Notes under the pieces: generated by a model
Seen by the model: only the letters and a program-made list of their open reading frames with translations
Told to the model about the DNA's origin: nothing
Database searches by the model: none
NCBI GenBank assembly: GCA_002441525.1
Contig: DJWH01000062.1
Location: forward strand, 3,021-16,037
DNA: 13,017 bases
Direction of reading: 5' to 3'
From: Acholeplasmataceae bacterium UBA6235
GTDB taxonomy: Bacteria > Bacillota_I > Bacilli_A > Acholeplasmatales > UBA5453
Translations under genes and position numbers: made by a program
Part shown: piece by piece, positions 1 to 5,914 of the stretch
How the letters are laid out: each line of letters starts with the position of its first letter
Numbering within the stretch: the stretch's first letter is position 1

Positions 1-19
1 CTAGTTAAGTGGTGGGTAG

Positions 20-325
20 TTCACTGAATCCTCACAGGGTACAACCCCCTATGCCTTAAAAGCTTTCTTTGAAGCCAAAGGATTTACAGACGCGATTCGT
101 CTAGCAGTCTCCATAGGCGGCGATACCGATACCATCGCCGCCATTACTGGAAGTATTGCCGGAGAGTATTATGGAATTACCAATAAACTCAAAAACTATG
201 CATTAACCTTCTTGCCCTATGAGATTAAAGAGATTGTTGAAACATTTGATCTTAAGTATCCCATAAAGAAAGTACCCTTCAATAAAAATATCGACAACCC
301 ATCATCTAGAGGAAGATCATATTGA
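20..325 (+). CDS. ADP-ribosylglycohydrolase family protein, C-terminal part
   Basis: This is the last ~101 codons of an ADP-ribosylglycohydrolase (DraG/ARH-like) gene, ending in TGA at 323-325. The diagnostic block GGDTDTIAAITGSIAGEYYG is encoded at about 116-175; in this family the GG-D-x-D-T aspartates bind the metal pair that hydrolyses ADP-ribose N- or O-glycosidic bonds. The preceding segment (FTESSQGTTPYALKAF, from 20) lines up with the F-x-x-S-x-Q-G-x-x-P block upstream of that motif in one bacterial subfamily. Two in-frame TAG codons (2-4 and 17-19) sit immediately before this homologous stretch. The gene is therefore either a decayed copy or lies next to a sequence-end error. The N-terminal half is not in the window. 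The substrate (protein, nucleic acid or small molecule) cannot be told. Confidence 0.75.
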   Translation, partial: FTESSQGTTPYALKAFFEAKGFTDAIRLAVSIGGDTDTIAAITGSIAGEYYGITNKLKNYALTFLPYEIKEIVETFDLKYPIKKVPFNKNIDNPSSRGRSY

Positions 326-347
326 TTTTCCTTTTTTCTTACAAAAA

Positions 348-363
348 CTTGATTTAGGTCAAG
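348..363 (+). promoter_or_regulatory. FNR/FLP-type operator (CTTGA-N6-TCAAG)
   Basis: This is a perfect 5-bp inverted repeat, CTTGATTTAGGTCAAG. It matches the FNR consensus TTGAT-N4-ATCAA at nine of ten positions. Its centre (355.5) is 41.5 bp upstream of the start predicted from the -10 at 385-390, which is the class II activator position. The operon encodes a Crp/Fnr protein with the FNR-type recognition motif, so that protein is the probable ligand. Binding itself is inferred. Confidence 0.8.
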
Positions 364-384
364 GTTTTTAATTGGAATACCCTC

Positions 385-397
385 TATACTGGAATCA
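385..397 (+). promoter_or_regulatory. Promoter -10 and predicted start site of the metal/redox operon
   Basis: TATACT at 385-390 is a good -10 hexamer and places transcription start near 397, leaving a leader of about 20 nt. No acceptable -35 hexamer lies 16-18 bp upstream (AGGTTT at best). This is typical of activator-dependent promoters and agrees with the FNR-type box centred at -41.5. AGGAGG at 403-408 is the ribosome binding site, 8 nt before the ATG at 417. Confidence 0.7.
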
Positions 398-402
398 TCC
401 AG
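389..402. repeat. Short inverted repeat over the transcription start
   Basis: CTGGA (389-393) and TCCAG (398-402) form a perfect 5-bp inverted repeat with a 4-nt spacer. It overlaps the end of the -10 hexamer and the predicted start site and abuts the ribosome binding site. It could be an operator for a second, repressing factor or a small 5' hairpin. At this length it could also be chance. Confidence 0.35.
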
Positions 403-416
403 AGGAGGAATGAAAC

Positions 417-629
417 ATGGAAAAGACCGTATTACAATTAGAAACACTCACTTGTCCGTCTTGTGTAAGACGCATTGAAGGTAGTTTATCGAAAGCCAAA
501 GGTGTAGAATCAGCCGTTGTGAAATTCAACGCATCCAAAGTGGAAGTAGAACATGACGTTACCCTATCCAAAGAAGCCATTCAAACGATGGTCTCTAATT
601 TAGGATACAAAGTGTTATCTACCAAATGA
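417..629 (+). CDS. Small heavy-metal-associated (HMA) domain protein
   Basis: This 70-residue protein is essentially one HMA fold (beta-alpha-beta-beta-alpha-beta). The metal-binding loop T12-C13-P14-S15-C16 carries the CxxC pair. Proteins of this type (CopZ-like chaperones, or detached N-terminal domains of P1B ATPases) bind soft metals such as Cu(I), Zn(II) or Cd(II) in the cytoplasm and can hand them to a partner ATPase. The usual G-M-x-C-x-x-C is altered to L-T-C-x-x-C here. The start has AGGAGG 8 nt upstream. The stop overlaps the next gene's ATG (ATGA), giving tight translational coupling to the ATPase, which itself has no HMA domain. A chaperone or detachable-domain role is therefore inferred. 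The metal cannot be assigned. Confidence 0.85.
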   Translation: MEKTVLQLETLTCPSCVRRIEGSLSKAKGVESAVVKFNASKVEVEHDVTLSKEAIQTMVSNLGYKVLSTK

Positions 630-2485
630 CACATATCAAGAAACACGTATATACCTATGGCATAAGTATTCTATTCTTAGGATCGCTCATATTGAATGAA
701 GTGGCTAAAACCCACTTCATTTCAATCCTAGTGATGTCACTACTCACTCTACTTGCAGGGTTCCATATATTTAAACAAGCTTTCATGGACTTAAGATACC
801 GCATTATCGGGATAGATTTATTGGTATCCATCGCGGTGATTTCTGCTGTCATCATTGGGGATTACTTTGAAGCCGCTGCGGTGACTTATCTATTTGCAAT
901 TGGGCACATTCTAGAAAAACAATCGTTAGAAAAAACCAGAAGTGCTTTAAAAGCTTTGATGGATTTAAAACCATTAACGGGTCGGAAAATCGTTAACGAT
1001 CAAGAAACCATCATCCCTTTAGAAGACATTCAAGTGGGCGATATTCTCCTAGTAAAACCAGGGGAAAAAATCCCTACCGATGGGATCATCATCGAAGGTC
1101 AAGTTTATATTGATGAACAAATGATGACAGGGGAATCGATGCCTGTAGAAAAAACACTGGATGATTTGGTATTTGGCTCTACCATCCTAAAATCAGGGTA
1201 TATCAAAATGAGAACTACCCATGTTGGTGAGGATACTACGCTATCAAGAATCATCCATATGGTGGAAGAAGCTCAAGACCAAAAAGCTTCTACTGAAAAG
1301 TTTATGGAAAAGTTCTCTAAATACTATACCCCACTCATTGTTTTAATCGCAATTACCATCTTCATAATTACGAGAGATATTCGATTAGCAGTCACGATGC
1401 TTGTAATCGCATGTCCGGGTGCGTTGGTCATCGCGACACCGGTTTCATTTGTCGCTGGGATTGGAAACGCTGCGAAGAAAGGCATTTTATTTAAGGGTGG
1501 CGATTCAATCGAAAGACTCAGTCAATCGACTGTTGTGTTCTTTGATAAAACAGGGACTCTAACTTTAGGAAAACCCTCATTAACCCATATTAAAACATAT
1601 GGTATTACTGAAGACGAAGTTCTTAAAATAGCTGCGATTGGAGAATCTTATAGTGAACACCCACTCGCATTAGCCATCATCGAAAGAGTGAAATCCATGA
1701 AGATTGAGTATTCAGATAAACCAGAAGAAACAACCCTCGTCATTGGAAAAGGGGTCACTTTTAGGTATAATAAAGTTAAGTATTCGATTGGTAATGAAAA
1801 GTTAGAGAATGGTATTTCTAGTGAAGTACAAACCGATTTAAATGCCTTCATGGATTTAGGTTTAACCACTTTAATCCTTTCTGATGAATCTAGCGTATTA
1901 GCTCTATTTGGCATCCAAGATACGATTAGACCGAATACACCGAAGATGATTCAAGAATTAAAAGCGCTTGGTATCAAACAAACCATTATGCTTACAGGGG
2001 ATCAAGATAGAGTCGGAAGAAGTGTCAAAGAAACCTTAGGGTTAGATGCTTATTATGCTAGTCTACTCCCTGAAGATAAAGCGAATATATTAAAAACACA
2101 TCAACATCAAAAGACCCTTTTTGTTGGGGATGGTATCAATGATGCCTTAGCCCTTACTTACGCGGATGCGTCAGTCGCGGTGGGTGGTTTAGGTAAAGAC
2201 TTAGCCATGGAAACCGCGGATGTGGTTTTGATGTCAGAAGATATTTCTAAACTCACACAAGCGATTAAGATAAGTCGTAAAGTTAAAGCCAATATGATTC
2301 AAAATATTGTATTTGCTTTAGTGGTAGTATTCATACTCATGTTAGGCGTTATATTTAACCAAGTCACGATGTCAATTGGGATGCTTGTCCATGAAGCATC
2401 CGTACTACTCGTCTTAATCAACGCCATGAGATTACTCAGATATGACTTAGGAGGTCACCATGCACAAGGATCCAAAAGCATCTAG
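626..2485 (+). CDS. P1B-type heavy-metal-transporting ATPase (CPG variant)
   Basis: This 619-residue membrane pump has a complete set of P-type ATPase motifs: actuator TGES 168-171, phosphorylated D307 in DKTGTLT, SEHP with H345-P346 (the P1B nucleotide-domain HP), TGD 457-459 and GDGIND 501-506. Eight membrane spans are expected, near residues 12-28, 31-50, 62-78, 82-97, 236-251, 255-278, 568-588 and 593-611. The transmembrane-6 metal site reads C263-P264-G265 instead of CPC or SPC, and the last span has HEASVLLVLINAMRLL, closer to the P1B-4-like HExx pattern than to the DKG of Zn/Cd pumps. Metal specificity is therefore open. There is no N-terminal metal-binding domain; the gene before it supplies one. 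The reading frame overlaps the following regulator gene by 26 bp. The likely role is metal efflux or homeostasis tied to redox state. Confidence 0.9.
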   Translation: MTHIKKHVYTYGISILFLGSLILNEVAKTHFISILVMSLLTLLAGFHIFKQAFMDLRYRIIGIDLLVSIAVISAVIIGDYFEAAAVTYLFAIGHILEKQSLEKTRSALKALMDLKPLTGRKIVNDQETIIPLEDIQVGDILLVKPGEKIPTDGIIIEGQVYIDEQMMTGESMPVEKTLDDLVFGSTILKSGYIKMRTTHVGEDTTLSRIIHMVEEAQDQKASTEKFMEKFSKYYTPLIVLIAITIFIITRDIRLAVTMLVIACPGALVIATPVSFVAGIGNAAKKGILFKGGDSIERLSQSTVVFFDKTGTLTLGKPSLTHIKTYGITEDEVLKIAAIGESYSEHPLALAIIERVKSMKIEYSDKPEETTLVIGKGVTFRYNKVKYSIGNEKLENGISSEVQTDLNAFMDLGLTTLILSDESSVLALFGIQDTIRPNTPKMIQELKALGIKQTIMLTGDQDRVGRSVKETLGLDAYYASLLPEDKANILKTHQHQKTLFVGDGINDALALTYADASVAVGGLGKDLAMETADVVLMSEDISKLTQAIKISRKVKANMIQNIVFALVVVFILMLGVIFNQVTMSIGMLVHEASVLLVLINAMRLLRYDLGGHHAQGSKSI

Positions 2486-3140
2486 CTGTATCGAAACGGT
2501 ACCGATTTTTAAAAACTTAAGTCCTGAAGAACTCGATCAAGTCATTATGATATCTAAACACAAACGACTTGATAAGGGAGAATTTATCTTTACCGCAGGT
2601 GACCATATCAGTAGTTTGTATGTTGTCCATCGCGGTAAAATCAAAATCACCCGCTATTCAGAAGATGGTAAAGAACAAGTCATTCGTATTTTATCCCATG
2701 GGGACTTCTTAGGTGAATTAGCATTATTCATGAACTCAACCGTGAATACTTACGCCGAAGCGATTGAACCCTCTGTCATCTGTTTAGTTGAACATGATGG
2801 CTTAAAAGACTTGATGTCTAAAAGCCCAGTGCTATCTTTTAAGATGATGAGTGAACTATCTAATCGGTTAGAAAAAGCAGAAGCTCTGATTGAGCATAGC
2901 AATCTCTATAGCGCTATCGCGAAAGTAGCCCGTTTATTACTGGATTTAGAAAAAGAATCCTTTGTGCGGTTTCAAACCACTAAAGTCAATTTAGCCTCGA
3001 GTATTGGGATATCACCAGAAACATTCAGCCGTAAGCTTTCAGAATTAGTAGAACATAAACTCATTGATATTATTAATAACAAAACCATTCGAATCATCGA
3101 TAAAAAAGGCTTACTAGCCCTCATCAGTCCTGACTTATAA
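2460..3140 (+). CDS. Crp/Fnr-family transcriptional regulator (FLP-like)
   Basis: The protein (226 residues) has an N-terminal cyclic-nucleotide-binding-type beta-roll (about 14-125, with GDFLGELALF), a dimerisation helix, and a C-terminal winged helix-turn-helix (about 160-215). The recognition helix reads SPETFSRKL; E187-x-x-S190-R191 is the FNR-type ExxSR that reads TTGA half-sites, unlike the RExxxR of CRP. Only two cysteines exist, C10 in the FLP-like start C-I-x-x-V-P-I-F and C108. The four cysteine ligands of a [4Fe-4S] FNR are thus absent, and a dithiol/disulfide switch as in Lactobacillus FLP is plausible. The ATG at 2460 follows AGGAGG (2449-2454) inside the end of the ATPase gene. 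It probably autoregulates through the box at 348-363. Confidence 0.9.
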   Translation: MHKDPKASSCIETVPIFKNLSPEELDQVIMISKHKRLDKGEFIFTAGDHISSLYVVHRGKIKITRYSEDGKEQVIRILSHGDFLGELALFMNSTVNTYAEAIEPSVICLVEHDGLKDLMSKSPVLSFKMMSELSNRLEKAEALIEHSNLYSAIAKVARLLLDLEKESFVRFQTTKVNLASSIGISPETFSRKLSELVEHKLIDIINNKTIRIIDKKGLLALISPDL

Positions 3141-3166
3141 ACCGACAATTGTCGGTTTATTTTTTC
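3139..3166 (+). terminator. Rho-independent terminator of the metal/redox operon
   Basis: AAACCGAC (3139-3146), an AATT loop and GTCGGTTT (3151-3158) form a perfect stem, overlapping the last base pairs of the regulator's stop codon. A run of six T (3160-3165) follows. It closes the three-gene operon. Confidence 0.9.
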
Positions 3167-3455
3167 TCGTGTGTTGTTTTTCGTATACTAATCTTTTTAC
3201 AATAAAAATGTTTCAATTTTTTGCATATTCACTCGATATCATCGTAGCTTATCATATTGAAAAAGCCATCTATGATATCTATGAAATCAATATGGTACTC
3301 TTTGATAAAGGCGAACATTCCATTGGTTCTATGAATTAAGGAATTAACTCAATGACGATTGACTAAATCATAAATAAGTAAAAATAATTGTCGCTTTTGA
3401 AACGACCAATCCTACCTTCAATTTTTGTAAACTAAGCTCAGAAGAGGTGAAACAC
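3167..3455. other. Intergenic region, little recognisable content
   Basis: About 290 bp lie between the terminator and the VWA gene. It holds the doubtful 43-codon frame at 3208-3339. A TATACT (3184-3189) could be a -10 but has only the terminator T-run at -35 distance. No convincing promoter for the VWA gene was found: TAAACT at 3428-3433 is a possible -10 without a -35. An imperfect inverted repeat GTCG...CGAC (3390-3406) is too weak to call. No RNA gene was recognised. Confidence 0.5.
3208..3339 (+). CDS. Possible small protein or gene remnant (43 residues)
   Basis: An ATG-to-TAA frame encodes 43 residues beginning MFQFFAYSLDII and ending GEHSIGSMN. The amino-acid make-up looks protein-like (mixed aromatic, charged and aliphatic residues, no low complexity), but no ribosome binding site precedes the ATG and I recognise no family. 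It could be a degraded tail of a lost gene, a small protein, or chance. Confidence 0.2.
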   Translation: MFQFFAYSLDIIVAYHIEKAIYDIYEINMVLFDKGEHSIGSMN

Positions 3456-4100
3456 ATGAAAAAAGATTTGGTAGAATTGGTTTTTATTTTAGATAGAAGT
3501 GGTTCAATGGCAGGACTAGAGAAAGAGACCATTGCGGGATTCAATCGTTTGATTCAACAACAAAAAGAAGTCCAGGGAGAAGCTTTGGTATCGACTGTAT
3601 TGTTTGATGACCGATTTGAAGTGTTACACAACAGGGTCTCTATTCAAAAGATTGAACACATGACGTCCAAAGATTATTATGTCAGAGGTTCAACAGCCTT
3701 GTTAGACGCTATTGGTCGTAGTATCTTAAAGATCAGAAATGTCCATAAAGCACTAGAAGAGGAAAACAAACCTGAAAAGACCCTATTTTTCATCACCACC
3801 GATGGGATGGAAAATGCATCGGTGGAATTCATTTATGAACGTGTGAATGAATACATTCAGCTTCAAAAAGAAAAGTATGGTTGGGAATTCATTTTCATTG
3901 GTGCGAATATCGACGCGATTGGTACGGCTAAGAAATTTGGTATTGATGCAGATAGAGCGGTCAATTATCGCTCCGATAAACGAGGTACCAACTTAAACTA
4001 CAAGGTGATGAATGAAACCATCACGAACTTACGTCAGCACAAGTCGATAGATGCGGATTGGAAAAAAGACATCGATGCGGATTTTAAAGAACGAAATTAA
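3456..4100 (+). CDS. VWA domain protein with intact MIDAS
   Basis: The protein (214 residues) is almost entirely one von Willebrand factor A domain. The metal-ion-dependent adhesion site is complete: D13-R-S15-G-S17 (DxSxS), T80 in GSTALLDA and D116 in TTDG. No signal peptide or membrane span is visible, so it should be cytoplasmic, where such domains mediate metal-dependent protein contacts. The ATG at 3456 is preferred because AGAGGTG (3443-3449) lies 6 nt upstream; the in-frame GTG at 3447 is part of that ribosome binding site. It stands alone: the upstream operon ends at 3166, and a terminator follows at 4112. It is not next to a MoxR-type AAA ATPase, the usual partner of many bacterial VWA proteins, so its partner is unknown. 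Confidence 0.85.
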   Translation: MKKDLVELVFILDRSGSMAGLEKETIAGFNRLIQQQKEVQGEALVSTVLFDDRFEVLHNRVSIQKIEHMTSKDYYVRGSTALLDAIGRSILKIRNVHKALEEENKPEKTLFFITTDGMENASVEFIYERVNEYIQLQKEKYGWEFIFIGANIDAIGTAKKFGIDADRAVNYRSDKRGTNLNYKVMNETITNLRQHKSIDADWKKDIDADFKERN

Positions 4101-4111
4101 GAAATTACATT

Positions 4112-4144
4112 AAAAACCTTGTTTAATATTACGAGGTTTTTTTT
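4112..4144 (+). terminator. Rho-independent terminator of the VWA gene
   Basis: AAAACCTTG (4113-4121) pairs with CGAGGTTTT (4132-4140), with one G-U wobble and a 10-nt loop, followed by a T-run to 4144. It lies 12 nt after the VWA stop codon and insulates the cassette downstream. Confidence 0.8.
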
Positions 4145-4262
4145 ATTTTATCAATAAATTAATGACGAAAATGTAAAATTTTAAAAATAATATATTTTTT
4201 TCAAAAAAAACGGACAAAAATGAAAAAATAATCGTTTTATTATATGTAAGAATTATTCTTTA

Positions 4263-4293
4263 TTATAAACGAGTCGTAATTATGAGTTTATAA
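4263..4293. promoter_or_regulatory. Dyad symmetry just upstream of the cassette promoter (possible operator)
   Basis: TTATAAAC (4263-4270) and GTTTATAA (4286-4293) form a perfect 8-bp inverted repeat with a 15-nt spacer. The spacer contains a nested near-palindrome, TCGTAATTATGA (4274-4285). The dyad ends 4 bp before the proposed -35. It is placed like an activator or repressor site, but no regulator is encoded nearby. The surrounding 4140-4270 is extremely AT-rich with poly-A/T runs. Confidence 0.45.
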
Positions 4294-4297
4294 GTCA

Positions 4298-4325
4298 TTG
4301 GGTTCAAAGTGGGGATTTATATAAC
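4298..4325 (+). promoter_or_regulatory. Putative promoter of the secreted-protein/ABC cassette
   Basis: TTGGGT (4298-4303) and TATAAC (4320-4325) are separated by 16 bp and predict a start near 4332. The ribosome binding site AAAGGAG (4341-4347) lies 7 nt before the ATG at 4355. The -35 is imperfect, so activation through the adjacent dyad is possible. Confidence 0.5.
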
Positions 4326-4354
4326 AATCATACAAAATTGAAAGGAGAAAATGT

Positions 4355-5110
4355 ATGAAAAAAGGAATGATTGTATCAATTTTACTTGTTGTTTTTAGTT
4401 TTATGACTTCAAGCAAAATCGATGCAGCAAGCAACACATTTGTTGAGGGTGTTAAATCGCCATATTACAGTGGAACAATGACAGGTTATACTCATCTTGG
4501 GTACTCAAGAGAAGTTACGTCAGATATGTTCAGTCAAACTATAGTTTATAGTGATTTATTATTAAGAGACTATTACAAAGTTACATACTCTGGTATTTTA
4601 GGGTCTCCTCAAGCAACATATTATGAGGAATTTCCAGTAGTTGTCATAAATCCTCAAAAGATTAGCATTGATCAACTCTCGTTTTTCATGAGTGAGGAAT
4701 TGATTCATACTGATCGTATTCAATTATCATTTGATATGTCAATAAATGATATTGAATCTCAAGTTGGAGTTGCATGGCAAAGAGTCACTAGATGGTCACA
4801 GGGTGTTAAAATTACCGTAGAAGTTGGAGAAAACTATGCAAAAGCACCTTTAGTTGCAATGGTTATTTATAAAGTAGAGGCCAGATTTTATGAAGTCAAA
4901 CACACGGGATCATCAACTCGAACTTTTCCTTGGCAATCTTTTCCTAATCCAACAACTTTTACTAAAACAACAAGTTATGTATGGGCTACTGTAGGTTATG
5001 CTGCTTATTATACCTATTTAGGTGATGGTAATGACAATGATTATAAGTCAGGATTATATTTGATAAATAATCATCCGAATTTCAGCTCGACATACTTTAA
5101 AACATACTAG
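4355..5110 (+). CDS. Secreted protein of unknown function, first of a pair
   Basis: The gene encodes 251 residues. The N-terminus is a Sec signal peptide: MKKG, then the hydrophobic IVSILLVVFSFM, then a cleavage-type S-K-I-D-A before A-S-N. No lipobox and no cysteine are present, so it should be released rather than lipid-anchored. The mature part is rich in Tyr, Thr and Ser (about 22 Tyr) and in short alternating polar/hydrophobic runs (KISIDQLSFF, RIQLSFDMSI, VKITVEVG), suggesting an all-beta fold. I do not recognise a family. It is followed after 9 bp by a second secreted protein of similar size and motif order, then by an ABC transporter. A secreted toxin, an adhesin or a sensor/substrate partner of that transporter are all possible; none is established. 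Its base composition is more AT-rich than that of the flanking housekeeping genes. Confidence 0.75.
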   Translation: MKKGMIVSILLVVFSFMTSSKIDAASNTFVEGVKSPYYSGTMTGYTHLGYSREVTSDMFSQTIVYSDLLLRDYYKVTYSGILGSPQATYYEEFPVVVINPQKISIDQLSFFMSEELIHTDRIQLSFDMSINDIESQVGVAWQRVTRWSQGVKITVEVGENYAKAPLVAMVIYKVEARFYEVKHTGSSTRTFPWQSFPNPTTFTKTTSYVWATVGYAAYYTYLGDGNDNDYKSGLYLINNHPNFSSTYFKTY

Positions 5111-5119
5111 GTAAAAAAT

Positions 5120-5899
5120 ATGAAAAAAATAATTCTATTTACTATAGCACTATTGAGTGCTTTAATATTAAGTAGCAAGAGTACTTATGCAATGAATACT
5201 GGTACAGGTAACTATGGAAACAATGTTGCTGATTATACCATATTTCACACTCAAGAAGTATACGAAAAAGGTACAAGAATTCCATTATGGATTGGTGGAA
5301 CAGACACCTATACATATTATACTTATTACATTTATTCTAAGTTAAAAATCGGAACAGCAAAATTGAACAATAACCGTTTTAATTATGTTTCAAATACAAT
5401 AACTGGCTCATACTCTGAAGTTTTATCACTTAAACAAAGTTATGAGGCTTCAATCAGTTTGAGTTGGGAAGTTGTAAATGGAGCAAGTGCTGGTGTAACG
5501 CTTTCGAGATATCAATCATGGGAGTATAGATACACCGAAGGAGAAGAAATCGTATTTAATTTAGAAAACCTTTCCGGATATGCATCCACTTCAGTGATGA
5601 CTTTACAAATGAAAATAGTCGAAAGAGTAGTCAAAGTGACTAAAAAGTATGGTGGATTCAGTGGCACAGACTTGATTTCAACAACAGTTTCATCACCAAC
5701 CCACACAGATTATTTCTATGTGATTGATTACGATGTAATGCCAATTTTCTATAACCAGTTATCAACGACAGACCGCAACAAGTTTACTTTTAGCAATGGC
5801 GTTTACTCATTGAAAATTGGTGAGGTATATAATCCTAATTATAACCAAATATATTACAATAGACTACCATCTGAGCTAAGAGAATACTACTATTATTGA
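5120..5899 (+). CDS. Secreted Tyr-rich protein of unknown function, second of a pair
   Basis: This protein has 259 residues with a Sec signal peptide (MKKI, hydrophobic ILFTIALLSALIL, cleavage likely after S-T-Y-A) and no cysteine or lipobox. Tyrosine makes up about 12% of residues, with a cluster TYTYYTYYIY near 68-77 and a YYYY C-terminus. A central stretch (SYEASISLSWEVV, then GASAGVTLSRYQSWEYRY) alternates small/polar and hydrophobic residues like an amphipathic beta-hairpin. The order of features parallels the preceding protein: alternating strand, W-containing segment, GE acidic patch, M-x-x-x-V basic strand, P-T-x-T-x-Y, then G-x-Y-x-L near the end. This suggests distant paralogy. Only a weak AGG precedes the ATG, so translation probably relies on coupling to the upstream gene. 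Function unknown. Confidence 0.75.
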   Translation: MKKIILFTIALLSALILSSKSTYAMNTGTGNYGNNVADYTIFHTQEVYEKGTRIPLWIGGTDTYTYYTYYIYSKLKIGTAKLNNNRFNYVSNTITGSYSEVLSLKQSYEASISLSWEVVNGASAGVTLSRYQSWEYRYTEGEEIVFNLENLSGYASTSVMTLQMKIVERVVKVTKKYGGFSGTDLISTTVSSPTHTDYFYVIDYDVMPIFYNQLSTTDRNKFTFSNGVYSLKIGEVYNPNYNQIYYNRLPSELREYYYY

Positions 5900-5914
5900 T
5901 AAGGGAGAGTAAAA

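Noticed and set aside
3447..3455. GTG at 3447 as start of the VWA gene
   Set aside because: The GTG is part of the AGAGGTG ribosome binding site for the ATG at 3456; nothing suitable lies upstream of the GTG itself.
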